Part shown: positions 1-9,083 of the stretch, piece after piece
Layout: each line of letters starts with the position of its first letter
How positions within the stretch are numbered: position 1 is the stretch's first letter
NCBI GenBank assembly: GCA_934446065.1
Contig: CAKSDP010000010.1
Location: 1-58,487 of the forward strand
Direction of reading: 5' to 3'
Length of the DNA stretch: 58,487 bases
DNA from: an uncultured Eubacteriales bacterium
GTDB lineage: Bacteria; Bacillota; Clostridia; Oscillospirales; CAG-272
Notes under the pieces: model-generated
Told to the model about the DNA's origin: nothing
The model's database searches: none
What the model saw: the letters and a program-made list of their open reading frames with translations, nothing else
Translations under genes and position numbers: made by a program

Positions 1-139
1 CTTGGTAACGAGAGCCTTCTGAGCATCAGTGAGTGCTGCATAAGCCTCTTCTGCTGCTACGAGCTGTGCCTCAGTCTCAGGATCGACGAAGAAGCAATCG
101 CCGATAGCGTCGATGAGCGCATCAACTGCCTCAGCAGCT
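1..139. repeat. Direct repeat copy A (139 bp) coding helical-repeat modules
   Basis: Identical to 1141-1279 except for one base (position 78 versus 1218). It encodes the AAEAVDALIDAIGD...AAEEAYAALTDAQK module of the surface protein. The near-perfect identity suggests a recent duplication. Confidence 0.9.
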
Positions 140-2043
140 GCGAGATCATCGGGATTAAACTTAGCTTCGTTAACAGCCTTTCTTGCAGCAACGAGATCAG
201 CATAGTTCTTAACGAGAGCCTGCTGCTCAGCGGTAAGTGCTGCATAAGCCTCCTCAGCTGCAACAACAGCAGCCTCTACATCGTTAGGTGTTTTAACATC
301 AAACGGAGTAAGGACATATGTACCATTACGGAAGCTGTCATTGTTAAGAGGATCTGTTACAGCATCAGGGGCAGTAACAGTCAGGTTTGCAAAGTAAGAC
401 TCTACGTTCAGGGGCATCAGCATTGTGAAAAGAACATTAGAGTCACCGCCCTGCGAGAAGTCGTAGGACAGCATCTGAACACCGTCAAGAGAAAGGGTTG
501 CAACCTTGCCCTCAAAGGTAAATGCGAAGTGGTAGATCTTATTAGGCTTAAGATCGTACGGAGTAGAAGCATGAACGGTGGTATCGTCCTTCGCGATCCA
601 TGCAGCTCCGCCTGCCTCGAATGCCTTGGATTCAAAGTTGTATCCAATGTACATTGCATTGCCGAGGCCTCTCAGAATACCTACACGAGGAGTAGTTCTC
701 TCGGTAGTGTAGCTGGAGTACATATAGTCGAACTCGACTGTGGAATCAGTAGTAACGTTCTCACCATTGGTAAGAGGGAGGTTCTGATATCCATTGGTAG
801 TATGGTTTCCTTCATCGTTATATGCATCGGTGAAGTAAACCTTCGTGTCCTCTGCAAAGAAGTCGGGAATGTTAGCAATGAGATTCTCGACATTCATTAT
901 GGGATAAGTACGATCGTACTCAGCTCTTGCAGCAACAAGGACATCGTAGTTGTCAACGAGCTTCTTCTGAGCTTCGGTAAGTGCTGCATAAGCCTCTTCA
1001 GCTGCTACGATAGCATCGCCGGAGTTATAAGTAACTTCGCCGATAGCAGCGATCAGCTTCTCAACCTTATCAGCCTTATCGTTGTTGTCCCAAGCAACAG
1101 TCTCATCATAGTCTTTTCTCTTCTGAACGAGAGTGTCATACTTGGTAACGAGAGCCTTCTGAGCATCAGTGAGTGCTGCATAAGCCTCTTCTGCTGCTAC
1201 GAGCTGTGCCTCAGTCTTAGGATCGACGAAGAAGCAATCGCCGATAGCGTCGATGAGCGCATCAACTGCCTCAGCAGCTTCGAGGTCAGGATCGACGTCG
1301 TTGCCTTCAACAACGATCTCGGGAATGTTGTATGTTACATCAATATCCTCAGAGTTGTAGTTGAAGCAGTTGTTCTTGCGGGTGTAATCTACACCGTAGA
1401 ATGTGTCGGTGGTCTCGAAACTGGGAGTACCGTCAGCGAAGGTGTAAGCACCAACGATGAGCTTGTAATTACCAGACTTAGCATTGTCAGCAACCTGGAA
1501 GTAAGCGGTGAAGAAATCGCCGGATCCGCCGAGTGCAGCGTAACCGTCCTCATCAGCATTAAGTCCATTGCCGGCAGTCATGATCACGGAGAGGTAACCC
1601 TTGCCCTGCTCGTTAAGAGTCTGAGCCATTTTAACGGGCGTTGCATCATAAGTTGCAACATCTGCATTTGTGATCGTGGAGGTTCTGAACAGGTTCTTGA
1701 TGCCCTTCGGAATTGTAAAGACATTGGTATCATAGATCAGACAAGTCTGAATAGAACCAATACCATACATACCGGGCATAAATCCCTGGTCAAATCCGGG
1801 CATACGTCCGGGGATTGAAAGATCGCCCCACATGGAGTCGACATGCGCGGTGACCTCTACGATGTCACCGGGCTTGTAGCTTTCTTTGTCAAGTGAGAAA
1901 GTGATCGCGGTTTTTGTGTTCTCTTCAGAGACAAGAGAAGCATCCCAAACCGCTTCGCCGGTATCTTCGACTGCGCTGGTACCGACCACTACCATTGACA
2001 TAAGCATCGCCACACAAAGAAGAAGTGATAGTGCGCGTTTCAT
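1..2043 (-). CDS. Secreted surface protein: cohesin-like head, tandem helical repeats, lectin-like domain (3' end outside window)
   Basis: The reading frame is open from its ATG to the window edge (681 codons), so the C-terminus is missing. An AGGAGG ribosome site lies 5 bases before the start. Residues 1-24 are a signal peptide (MKRALSLLLCVAMLMSM...). Residues about 30-230 form a beta-rich, cohesin-like module (YKPGDIVEVTAHVDS, later GSIQTCLIYDTN). Then come helical repeats of the form AAEEAYAALTxAQKxLV, like FIVAR/albumin-binding bundles, then a concanavalin-like domain (TLSLDGVQMLSYDF), then more helical repeats. The head is almost identical to that of the protein starting at 34890. It lies just downstream of a dockerin-bearing gene on the same strand, so the two are probably co-transcribed. 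A scaffold or adhesin role is inference; no catalytic motif is visible. Confidence 0.85.
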   Translation of the reverse strand, partial: MKRALSLLLCVAMLMSMVVVGTSAVEDTGEAVWDASLVSEENTKTAITFSLDKESYKPGDIVEVTAHVDSMWGDLSIPGRMPGFDQGFMPGMYGIGSIQTCLIYDTNVFTIPKGIKNLFRTSTITNADVATYDATPVKMAQTLNEQGKGYLSVIMTAGNGLNADEDGYAALGGSGDFFTAYFQVADNAKSGNYKLIVGAYTFADGTPSFETTDTFYGVDYTRKNNCFNYNSEDIDVTYNIPEIVVEGNDVDPDLEAAEAVDALIDAIGDCFFVDPKTEAQLVAAEEAYAALTDAQKALVTKYDTLVQKRKDYDETVAWDNNDKADKVEKLIAAIGEVTYNSGDAIVAAEEAYAALTEAQKKLVDNYDVLVAARAEYDRTYPIMNVENLIANIPDFFAEDTKVYFTDAYNDEGNHTTNGYQNLPLTNGENVTTDSTVEFDYMYSSYTTERTTPRVGILRGLGNAMYIGYNFESKAFEAGGAAWIAKDDTTVHASTPYDLKPNKIYHFAFTFEGKVATLSLDGVQMLSYDFSQGGDSNVLFTMLMPLNVESYFANLTVTAPDAVTDPLNNDSFRNGTYVLTPFDVKTPNDVEAAVVAAEEAYAALTAEQQALVKNYADLVAARKAVNEAKFNPDDLAAAEAVDALIDAIGDCFFVDPETEAQLVAAEEAYAALTDAQKALVTK
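1141..1279. repeat. Direct repeat copy B (139 bp) coding helical-repeat modules
   Basis: Second copy of the 1-139 repeat, 1140 bases away in the same orientation and same reading frame. A more diverged relative of the module lies between about 920 and 1060. Unequal crossing-over between the copies would add or remove the lectin-like domain between them. Confidence 0.9.
1340..1713. repeat. Tracts identical to the paralogue at 35220-35593 (inverted)
   Basis: Two tracts match the other cohesin-like gene in inverted orientation. Bases 1621-1713 match 35220-35312 at all 93 positions. Bases 1340-1452 match 35481-35593 over 113 bases with one mismatch. The sequence between and around them differs at many positions, mostly third codon positions. 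Confidence 0.85.
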
Positions 2044-2073
2044 AGGTTCCTCCTAAAAAGATTTTTTATAAAT

Positions 2074-2106
2074 CCTCATCCGGAGGTTTGCACCTCCGGA
2101 ATGAGG
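2074..2106 (-). terminator. Intergenic hairpin between the two secreted-protein genes
   Basis: A 14-bp stem with one bulge (CCTCAT-CCGGAGGT paired to ACCTCCGG-A-ATGAGG) and a 4-base loop. The T-tract is good on the plus side (TTTTATTT) but poor in the direction of the genes. It may be a weak attenuator or an mRNA-stabilising hairpin setting the ratio of the two products rather than a full stop. Confidence 0.45.
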
Positions 2107-2135
2107 TTTTATTTAGGTAGAAAAGAGTTTTGGAC

Positions 2136-5003
2136 TTACTTCACGAAATCGATGCTCCAACCGGAGTTCTTTCTTCTGATTGCAAGTGCGTCCTTGTTAT
2201 CTGCTGTACCGTCACCGTTTACGTCAGATGCATCCGGATCCATGGAGACGCTCCAACCGGAGTTTCTTCTCGTAATAGCGGTTGCATCCTTGGTGTCGGT
2301 CACACCGTCGCCGTTTGCATCACCGATGATAAAGTCGGGTTTCTCCATGGGGAGAATCTCATCCTTCGTCTCCTGGCAGACGGTACAGGTGTATCTCTTA
2401 AGTCCGGTAGACGTAGAGGTTGCAGGAGTAATGATTACGCCTTCATCCCAAGAGTGACCGGAAACAGGCTGATTGTATCTGGTGTATGTGCTCTCACCGC
2501 AAGAGCAGGTGTAAACAGTATGTCCCTCAGCTGTGCAGCTTGCCGGGTAAACTGTCTCGGAATAGATATGAGTGCGATGATCGTCTGCGGGAGCGTCAAC
2601 CAGCTTGTAGCCGGTGCCTGTGAAATTGAATCCGCAGATATCAGTGTCGAACGCGTTGAAGAAATCAACGTTCGTATAGCTGATAGTGGTGTTAAGCTTA
2701 GTGGAAACGTTGTCGATGTAGCCCTTGATGAAGTTCGGGTACATGATGAGGTATTCCATTGCAAGCTCATCGTCGTAGGTGTAAGTAAGTACCTGTGCGC
2801 CGTCAAGGGTAATGGTAATGGTAGCATCACCGTTAGCGGGAACAAAATACTTAACGCCGAGTCTGTGCCACTCGTTCTTGCCGATCGCCTTAGCAGCGGA
2901 AGCGTAAACGGTGGTGTAGTTGCCGCCTACCTGAGAAGAAAGGTCACCAATAATGAATTCCTGTCTCAGGAAATCGTATCCGGCAAATCCGTTGGAAACA
3001 CGGGTGTTAACGTGAGAACCGATCATTGCGGTACCGCCGCCGAGAAGCTCGGAATCGGTGCACCAATCGGTTACGTTGAAGTCAAACGAATACTCAAGGT
3101 TGAAGTCCTTGGAAGAATCTTCGTAAGCATTCTTGATAGCGTCATTGTCAACGAAAGTAGCGTATGCATTTTCGCTCTTCTCTTCAAATCCGCAGTCAAG
3201 GTAGATAGACATTTCACGGTGGATCGGAGTTACGGACTTAGCAGGACGACCGTAAGAACCGACGGAGTATCCGGCACCGAGAGCGTCATTATAAACGATC
3301 GCGTTCCAGTTACCGGTGCTGCTCGATATATACATAGAGTCTGTCTTTACATCAGTAAAGTCAACATACTCATAAATCACGCCGCTGTTAGTTCTCTCAT
3401 CATAGTCAGGACCCGCAAGCATAAGGTTGTCAAGAAGGAGGTCCGTCTGACAAGGAAGGACGAGGAACATATAAGCGTCAGTTGCGACGGATCCTTCAGA
3501 AAAGTTGTAAACATCCTCGCTCATAGTGTAGGAAATAACGGAAACACCGTCGATATAAAGAGTTACATCCTTACCTACGCGTCTGAACGCCCACTCATTC
3601 CACTTGTAGTTCTCAAGAGTACCTGCTGCCGTTGCAACACGTGTACCCTTTTCTTCAACATAGAAGCAGGAATTTGTGAAATCATAACCCATGTAGCAGT
3701 CATGGCTCTGACTGCCAACATAAGCACCGATTCTCGCATTCTCATTATCTCTGTGGCTGATAGGCATGATGTCCATAGACACATAGAAGCCGTCGTCAAC
3801 AAGCATCAGCTTGCCTTTGCCGACACCAAGATATCCGTTAAAGATGTTTTTCATACCGTTGTTGGTAAGACGGAGACCCTTGTCGGTACCGGTAAGCGGG
3901 AACACTTCGGTGTAACGCTCTCTGCAGACCTGGCAGATCATTGTCTTAACGCCGACATCCGTTGCGGTAGGCTCCTGAATGGTAGCCACCGGACGTCCGC
4001 CGAGCGGGTTACCGTTGTTGTGACCGGGAGCCTTCTGATAATTCTTCTGCTCAGAAGCACCGCACTCACATGCATACAGATCGTATCCATCAGTGGTACA
4101 GGTTACGGTCTTGGAGTTCTCTTTGTCAAGAACGAGGTTGTGAGTCGTGTGGCTTGCTGCAAACGCTCTATCGTAGGTTACCTTCTCGGTACCGCCGTCA
4201 GGAGCCTGATATCCGCACGGTGTATTCACACAGAAAGGTCCCCAATAGGAATACGTCTCACCCAAATCATTCATTTTCGAAACGAGACCATCATTGGCAG
4301 TTGTATAAATCTTGCTTGCCGTTCCGGTTCCGAAATCATAGTCGCCGGAGTAGATCGTGAGGTTGTCAGCATAGAATGCGCAGTTGACCGGGATGATCCA
4401 GTTGAGCTTTGGCAGATTACCTCTCACTCTCATGGCCTCCCACTGCTCTGCGTATGTCGGATATCCGACATTGTGACGGTTGAAATTCCATGTGTCATAT
4501 GTAAACATCTTAACGCCGTTTACATAGAGGGAAAGAGCGCGCCCCTGGAACTTGACACCAATCTCATACCATGTGCCGGGTTTGAGATCGTATCCAACCT
4601 CCGCGACATAAAGCGGATCATATACGTTCGGGTCAGCTGTCGGGAAGTAGACGTTCGATACATAGAACGACTTTCTCTGGAAGCTGTAACCGCAGTTCCA
4701 AGTATCAAAGTGACCTGTGAATGTGATTGCAGCGTTGCAATCGCTCGCAAGTACATAGCTGTCAACATTGAGGTCAAAGACCATAGTGTAGTCATAACCG
4801 CCCGTATTGGGATCAGGGCAGAGATAGTCGTCCGGTGCTGTACCGTCGGCATAAATGTATCCCTGCTTGAACTTGCTCATATCGCCGGTATAGGTAACAG
4901 AATCGAAATAGAATGCTGCATTACCAGCGTCGGCTCCAGCAGGAATGATGACCATTGAGGCCAGCATCGCAACTGTGAGAATAAAAGAAAGTATTTTCTT
5001 CAT
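2136..5003 (-). CDS. Secreted multidomain lectin-like protein with C-terminal dockerin
   Basis: 955 residues. The start is at MKKILSFILTVAML, preceded by AAAAGGAG; a longer frame exists upstream but lacks a ribosome site. A signal peptide ends near residue 24. Three concanavalin/LamG-like domains can be recognised from their 'LYVNGVKMFTYD', 'LYIDGVSVISYT' and 'ITLDGAQVLTYTY' strands. Between and after them are CxCG...GH repeats (YACECG, CSCGES, CTVCQE). The end is a type I dockerin with two calcium loops, GDANGDGVTDTKDATAITRR and DVNGDGTADNKDALAIRRK. Dockerins bind cohesins, so the protein is probably displayed on a cell-surface scaffold. The ligand of the lectin-like domains is unknown, and no glycosidase motif is visible. 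Confidence 0.88.
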   Translation of the reverse strand: MKKILSFILTVAMLASMVIIPAGADAGNAAFYFDSVTYTGDMSKFKQGYIYADGTAPDDYLCPDPNTGGYDYTMVFDLNVDSYVLASDCNAAITFTGHFDTWNCGYSFQRKSFYVSNVYFPTADPNVYDPLYVAEVGYDLKPGTWYEIGVKFQGRALSLYVNGVKMFTYDTWNFNRHNVGYPTYAEQWEAMRVRGNLPKLNWIIPVNCAFYADNLTIYSGDYDFGTGTASKIYTTANDGLVSKMNDLGETYSYWGPFCVNTPCGYQAPDGGTEKVTYDRAFAASHTTHNLVLDKENSKTVTCTTDGYDLYACECGASEQKNYQKAPGHNNGNPLGGRPVATIQEPTATDVGVKTMICQVCRERYTEVFPLTGTDKGLRLTNNGMKNIFNGYLGVGKGKLMLVDDGFYVSMDIMPISHRDNENARIGAYVGSQSHDCYMGYDFTNSCFYVEEKGTRVATAAGTLENYKWNEWAFRRVGKDVTLYIDGVSVISYTMSEDVYNFSEGSVATDAYMFLVLPCQTDLLLDNLMLAGPDYDERTNSGVIYEYVDFTDVKTDSMYISSSTGNWNAIVYNDALGAGYSVGSYGRPAKSVTPIHREMSIYLDCGFEEKSENAYATFVDNDAIKNAYEDSSKDFNLEYSFDFNVTDWCTDSELLGGGTAMIGSHVNTRVSNGFAGYDFLRQEFIIGDLSSQVGGNYTTVYASAAKAIGKNEWHRLGVKYFVPANGDATITITLDGAQVLTYTYDDELAMEYLIMYPNFIKGYIDNVSTKLNTTISYTNVDFFNAFDTDICGFNFTGTGYKLVDAPADDHRTHIYSETVYPASCTAEGHTVYTCSCGESTYTRYNQPVSGHSWDEGVIITPATSTSTGLKRYTCTVCQETKDEILPMEKPDFIIGDANGDGVTDTKDATAITRRNSGWSVSMDPDASDVNGDGTADNKDALAIRRKNSGWSIDFVK

Positions 5004-5079
5004 ATCTCTTCTCCTTTTGTAGATTCGGCAACACGCCGTTAATAAAAGGGACTTATATAACGCTCCCTTATACGTATAT

Positions 5080-5108
5080 ATTTTAGCACACGGCAAAGAG
5101 AAATGCAA
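5080..5108 (-). promoter_or_regulatory. Candidate sigma-A promoter for the dockerin gene
   Basis: On the minus strand, TTGCAT (5103-5108) and TAAAAT (5080-5085) with 17-base spacing, about 75 bases before the start codon. Confidence 0.4.
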
Positions 5109-5358
5109 TAGATTTTAGCGAATTTCACCCTTATATACAATTTTTTTTTTTCGTTTTGTGCAATATGCAAATCGGGATTTTCATTTTTGTCATTTGCCTT
5201 GCAAACAAGTTCAAATTTATTCATTATTTTTTGAAATATAGTTCTATAATGACAAAGCAAGCGATCGTCTCCGATGCAAGGATTCGATTCCGTATCACAC
5301 TATATATAATGAAATGAAGAAAACCGCAAATCGGAGTACCGAAATCGGGAAATTCCAA

Positions 5359-5387
5359 TTGACACATACGGCAAAAGCGGTTATAAT
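5359..5387 (+). promoter_or_regulatory. Sigma-A promoter for the NUDIX/cysteine desulfurase pair
   Basis: Consensus TTGACA (5359-5364), 17-base spacer, TATAAT (5382-5387), 38 bases before the NUDIX start codon. Both boxes match consensus exactly. Confidence 0.85.
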
Positions 5388-5425
5388 TAATGATAAACAA
5401 TGCTCAAAAGGACGGTTGATTCACA

Positions 5426-6010
5426 ATGAATTCGCACAAAAACAGCATTTTTGGCGGAAACGACATGACCGAAACCGAAATTTCATCGGAACACATTTTC
5501 GACGGACGCATAATATCGGTATTCCGTGACAAAATAGCCCTGCCGAACGGCAAAAATTCGACACGCGAGGTAGTACGCCATCGCGGAGCGGCGTGTGTCG
5601 TCCCCGTAAAAGATGACGGAAAAATCATTTTCGTGCGTCAATACAGATATGCGATAGGCGAACACACGATCGAAATTCCCGCAGGAAAGCTCGATGCAGG
5701 CGAGGATCCGGCGATCTGCGCAAAGCGCGAATTATCGGAGGAAACGGGATACATTGCGGGGGATCTCATCCCGCTCGGGGTTCTGTACACCTCTCCGGGA
5801 TTTTGCGACGAGGCAATCCATATGTACGCCGCGACCGGACTCACTTTCGGGGAGCGTCACCCCGACGACGGTGAATTTGTGAGCACGGTTGAGCTCGATA
5901 TAGATGATGCGATCGATCTGATAATGTCAGGCGAGATCACCGACGCAAAGACGCAGACCGCCGTTCTGAAATTTCTGCAATTGCAGAAAAATGCAGGTGG
6001 ACACCGATGA
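5426..6010 (+). CDS. NUDIX hydrolase, ADP-ribose pyrophosphatase type
   Basis: 194 residues. The family hydrolyses nucleoside-diphosphate sugars, here probably ADP-ribose to AMP and ribose-5-phosphate. The complete NUDIX box is visible as GKLDAGEDPAICAKRELSEE followed by TGY, with metal-binding glutamates in the REL-EE segment. The REVVRHRGAACVVPV and QYRYAIGEHTIEIPAG strands are typical of the ADP-ribose pyrophosphatase group. AAAAGGACGG precedes the chosen ATG; an internal ATG (MTETEI, position 5465) is an alternative start. The stop overlaps the next start (ATGA), so the two genes are translationally coupled. This pairing may link NAD/ADP-ribose turnover and cysteine metabolism only by co-transcription. 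Confidence 0.93.
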   Translation: MNSHKNSIFGGNDMTETEISSEHIFDGRIISVFRDKIALPNGKNSTREVVRHRGAACVVPVKDDGKIIFVRQYRYAIGEHTIEIPAGKLDAGEDPAICAKRELSEETGYIAGDLIPLGVLYTSPGFCDEAIHMYAATGLTFGERHPDDGEFVSTVELDIDDAIDLIMSGEITDAKTQTAVLKFLQLQKNAGGHR

Positions 6011-7146
6011 GTTCATACATATACGCGGACAACGCCGCAACCACTCCCCTTTCTCCAGCCGCACTCGAAGCAATGATGCCCTACCTCACCGAGAATTTCG
6101 GAAATCCGTCAAGTCTTCACGGGATCGGTGGAGCGGCAAAAAAAGCCGTCGAATCGGCTCGTTCTGCAATTGCAGAAATTGCAAATTGCGAGCCGGACGA
6201 GGTGATCTTTACGTCCGGTGGGAGCGAAAGTGACAACGCTGCATTATACATTTGCCGAAAATTTGGTGCTGAGCGCGGCAGAAATGCTCTTGCGATCTCC
6301 GCAGTAGAGCACCACGCCGTATCCCGCCCCGCTGAGGAGATGGCAGCTGACGGATTCGATGTGCTGAAGATCTCTCCCGATCCTGACGGAATGGTCACAC
6401 CCGACGAGGTGATCCGTACAATCGCCCCTATAAGGGATCGTCTTTGCGGTGCAAGCATTATGCTTGCAAATAACGAAACAGGGTGTATTTTTGACATTCG
6501 CCGTATATCTGAAGCCGTAAAAGAAACGGGCGCACTGTTTCACACCGATGCGGTTCAAGCCGTGGGGCACATCCCTGTTGATTTCAAAAAGATCGGCGCA
6601 GACATGATGTCCTTCTCCGCGCACAAATTTCACGGTCCGAAGGGAATCGGTGCGCTTATATGTCGCCGCGGCGTTCCCGCATCGCCGTTTATCCTCGGCG
6701 GAGCGCAGGAATCTTCACGTCGCGCGGGAACGGAAAACGTCGCGGGAATAGTCGGCATGGCGGCGGCACTGCGCGAATCCGTGCAAACTCTTGAAGCTGA
6801 CGCAAAATATGTTGCTGGACTGCGTGACGCGCTTCTTTCCGGTCTTGCCGAAATAAGCGGATTTTCGTCAAACGCCGAAGGCGATCTGCCCGGCATTCTG
6901 TCCGTTCGTTTTGCCGGTGCCGACGGCGAAGCAATTGTGCGATCCCTCGATCTGTTCGGGATCGCAGCATCCGCCGGAGCTGCCTGCAACTCCACCGAGG
7001 TCAAGGCAAGTCCGGTGCTTCTCGCGATGGGGCTCAGCGAAAAAAATGCCGCATCCGCCGTGCGCTTCTCGCTCGACCGCACGAACACCATGGACGATGT
7101 TCGCGCGATAGTATCTGCGATGAAACATATTTTGTCATTCGCCTAA
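6007..7146 (+). CDS. Cysteine desulfurase (NifS/IscS class, PLP enzyme)
   Basis: 379 residues, the normal length. It removes sulfur from L-cysteine as an enzyme persulfide for Fe-S clusters, thiolated tRNA or cofactors. Visible features are YADNAATTPL at the N-terminus, the FTSGGSESDN cofactor loop, the PLP lysine in SAHKFHGPKGIGAL, and the catalytic cysteine in ASAGAACNSTEVKAS. There is no iscU, thiI or nifU next to it, so the sulfur acceptor cannot be told from context. In many Clostridia such a gene sits beside thiI. It overlaps the NUDIX gene by four bases and ends at a strong terminator. Confidence 0.94.
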   Translation: MSSYIYADNAATTPLSPAALEAMMPYLTENFGNPSSLHGIGGAAKKAVESARSAIAEIANCEPDEVIFTSGGSESDNAALYICRKFGAERGRNALAISAVEHHAVSRPAEEMAADGFDVLKISPDPDGMVTPDEVIRTIAPIRDRLCGASIMLANNETGCIFDIRRISEAVKETGALFHTDAVQAVGHIPVDFKKIGADMMSFSAHKFHGPKGIGALICRRGVPASPFILGGAQESSRRAGTENVAGIVGMAAALRESVQTLEADAKYVAGLRDALLSGLAEISGFSSNAEGDLPGILSVRFAGADGEAIVRSLDLFGIAASAGAACNSTEVKASPVLLAMGLSEKNAASAVRFSLDRTNTMDDVRAIVSAMKHILSFA

Positions 7147-7179
7147 ATTACATAGACGGCTGTCTGTATTAAAAAGTTA

Positions 7180-7215
7180 AAAGCCACCGATCCTGTGTGA
7201 TCGGTGGCTTTCTTT
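7180..7215. terminator. Bidirectional rho-independent terminator
   Basis: A 13-bp stem (AAAGCCACCGATC and its complement) with a 6-base loop, flanked by T-rich sequence on the plus strand and A-rich sequence that gives a T-tract on the minus strand. It separates two convergent genes. Confidence 0.9.
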
Positions 7216-7238
7216 ATATTCCGGGTTATAAGTTTCGA

Positions 7239-8996
7239 TCACGCACGGCGTATGTACGCAATTCCCGCGACAGGAAGATCGGCGATCTCGCACAGTCCTC
7301 CGACACAGTCATGCGAAGCGACTGCATTTCCGAGGCAATCCTTGATCTCGATGCTGTACTTGCCCTCCGGCAGACGCACGACCGCTCCGGCATATCCGCT
7401 TCCGTTGACGATCACAATTTCGGCAGGATTGCCCGACGGCGCGGGAACAACCGTTCCGGACGCATAAATTCCGGCGATATACGCAGCCTCGCTCTCGGCA
7501 GTTGCGATCGGGTAAAGCAGCTCCGGAGAATACAGTCTGAGCTTGCCGTCGAGCAGTGTATCTCTGTGGCTCTCCCAGAACGCAATCCAGTTCTGCATCA
7601 TCAGGCGATGCTCCTCGGGAAGGGTTGCGGGGCGAACCGATATCTGCGGCACGGCAAACATCGTGGCGATGAACTGGAGGCACGCCGCCTCAGCCGTATC
7701 CTCGCGGCTCCAGGTTATCATATCAGAGTGCACGGTCGAGGTGCCGACGCAAAGTCTCGTATCCATCGTGCGAATCTTGTTTATTACGGTGTCGTTTGCG
7801 CAGTCAGCCGCACGGAACATATTTCCGTACTTTCTCATGAGCGGACCGACATAGCTCTGTCTGAACTCGATCGCGATATTCGGCTTAAGCGCCTGAAGGC
7901 GCTTCTTGATATCGGTCATGAGACGGTCAACAGCCTGCGGCACCGACACATAATCACGGCCAGGCGCCGCATCCGCAGCCTCATTCTCGGGCTGACGGAA
8001 ACTGTCGATGAAGTCGAGCTTGAAGCCGTCGAGATCCCAATCCTTGACCGCATTCTCGTACTTGGAGATGAGATACTCACGCACATCGGGATATCTCGGA
8101 TCAAGCACAACGGTGTCACCGCTTCCGAAATACTTGCCCTTGAAGGTCTCATATGCACGGCTGTGCACACCGACGAACGGCACCGAATACCACAGATAAT
8201 ACTTCAGTCCCATGGCGTGGACGTGCGCCACGTGCGCCTTCATGTCCTTGATCTTTGCGGGGGACACCTCCCAATCGCCGCAGTAAGCGTAAGAGCGCTG
8301 AGAATCCTCCATCTGCCAGCCGTCGTCAACGATCACGGCCTTGAATCCGAGCGGTGCCGCAGTTTCGAGCACCTCCTCGATCTCATCGCCGTATGCGTAC
8401 TGATGGAAGCTGTACCACGTCGAATACACGGGGTGGCGGCACTCGTCGACCGCAGGCATCGGGCTGTACATCGGCATATCCGCCCAAAAACGCACCACGT
8501 CGCCGATAGCGTCGTCCCAACGGACGTTTCTGTAATCGACGCGCATTGTGCACTCATAGCTGTCGCACTCTGCGGTAGGCGTATCAAACAGCTTTGCGTA
8601 ACAGAGCCATCTCGAATCCTCCTCGCGCAGCGCGAAGTAGTAGTTCAGGGGATTCATCGCGTCCGAGCAGGCGAACGTCATGCGGTTCTCGCCGCTGCTC
8701 GAATAAAGGCTGAACATAGGAGAGCCGCTCGCGGCGCTCGAGCGGTGACCGCCGCCCCAGACGCCCGGCACTCCGCGGTCAATGTGACCGGTCGGGTGCC
8801 ACGTACCCTGAATGTCGACCGACGGAATATCCCACGACAGCTTGATCACGGGGGGAGTTACCGGAGTCTTTGAAGCAAATGTTATGCGGATCACGTCGAT
8901 ACCGCCCTCGCGGGAAATCTCGGAATTGACGCTGTAATCGCCCTCCGCCCATTCAAGCGTATATTCGCTCTGACCGTTTAGCTTTTTCTCAATCAT
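7239..8996 (-). CDS. Alpha-galactosidase-like glycoside hydrolase (clan GH-D, GH36-like)
   Basis: 585 residues, with no signal peptide, so probably cytoplasmic. The family hydrolyses terminal alpha-galactosides such as raffinose or melibiose. The barrel shows FKAVIVDDGWQ, the LKYYLWYSVPFVG strand and DLDGFKLDFIDSF, where the Asp of KLDF is the expected nucleophile. A later RQSYVGPLM...FRAADCANDT segment is where the acid/base is expected. An N-terminal beta-sandwich precedes the barrel. GAGGT lies before the ATG. It follows a YhcH/TabA-type gene on the same strand with an 87-base gap, suggesting a small sugar operon. Exact substrate is uncertain; GH27/GH31 relatives share the DDGW feature. 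Confidence 0.82.
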   Translation of the reverse strand: MIEKKLNGQSEYTLEWAEGDYSVNSEISREGGIDVIRITFASKTPVTPPVIKLSWDIPSVDIQGTWHPTGHIDRGVPGVWGGGHRSSAASGSPMFSLYSSSGENRMTFACSDAMNPLNYYFALREEDSRWLCYAKLFDTPTAECDSYECTMRVDYRNVRWDDAIGDVVRFWADMPMYSPMPAVDECRHPVYSTWYSFHQYAYGDEIEEVLETAAPLGFKAVIVDDGWQMEDSQRSYAYCGDWEVSPAKIKDMKAHVAHVHAMGLKYYLWYSVPFVGVHSRAYETFKGKYFGSGDTVVLDPRYPDVREYLISKYENAVKDWDLDGFKLDFIDSFRQPENEAADAAPGRDYVSVPQAVDRLMTDIKKRLQALKPNIAIEFRQSYVGPLMRKYGNMFRAADCANDTVINKIRTMDTRLCVGTSTVHSDMITWSREDTAEAACLQFIATMFAVPQISVRPATLPEEHRLMMQNWIAFWESHRDTLLDGKLRLYSPELLYPIATAESEAAYIAGIYASGTVVPAPSGNPAEIVIVNGSGYAGAVVRLPEGKYSIEIKDCLGNAVASHDCVGGLCEIADLPVAGIAYIRRA

Positions 8997-9083
8997 ATAT
9001 TACCTCACTTATCACGCGGCAAAGTATATCCTGCCGTCGTTTTGTTTTATGGTGATCCTGCCCTGTGGCAGTATTTTTCAAAG

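Larger units (their letters stand above)
5004..5425. other. AT-rich divergent intergenic region
   Basis: About 420 bases between divergent genes, with no credible coding frame. It holds one candidate promoter for each direction (listed separately), a run of ten or more T at about 5141-5151, and several TATAAT-like words (5245, 5305) without suitable -35 boxes. No tRNA or known riboswitch signature was seen. Confidence 0.7.

Noticed and set aside
529..4958. Long plus-strand open frames opposite the two secreted-protein genes
   Set aside because: They are shadows of strong minus-strand genes that have signal peptides, ribosome sites and recognisable domains; the plus frames have neither ribosome sites nor family patterns.
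7197..8873. Long plus-strand frame opposite the alpha-galactosidase
   Set aside because: Arginine/histidine-rich translation without domains; the minus strand has the catalytic motifs.
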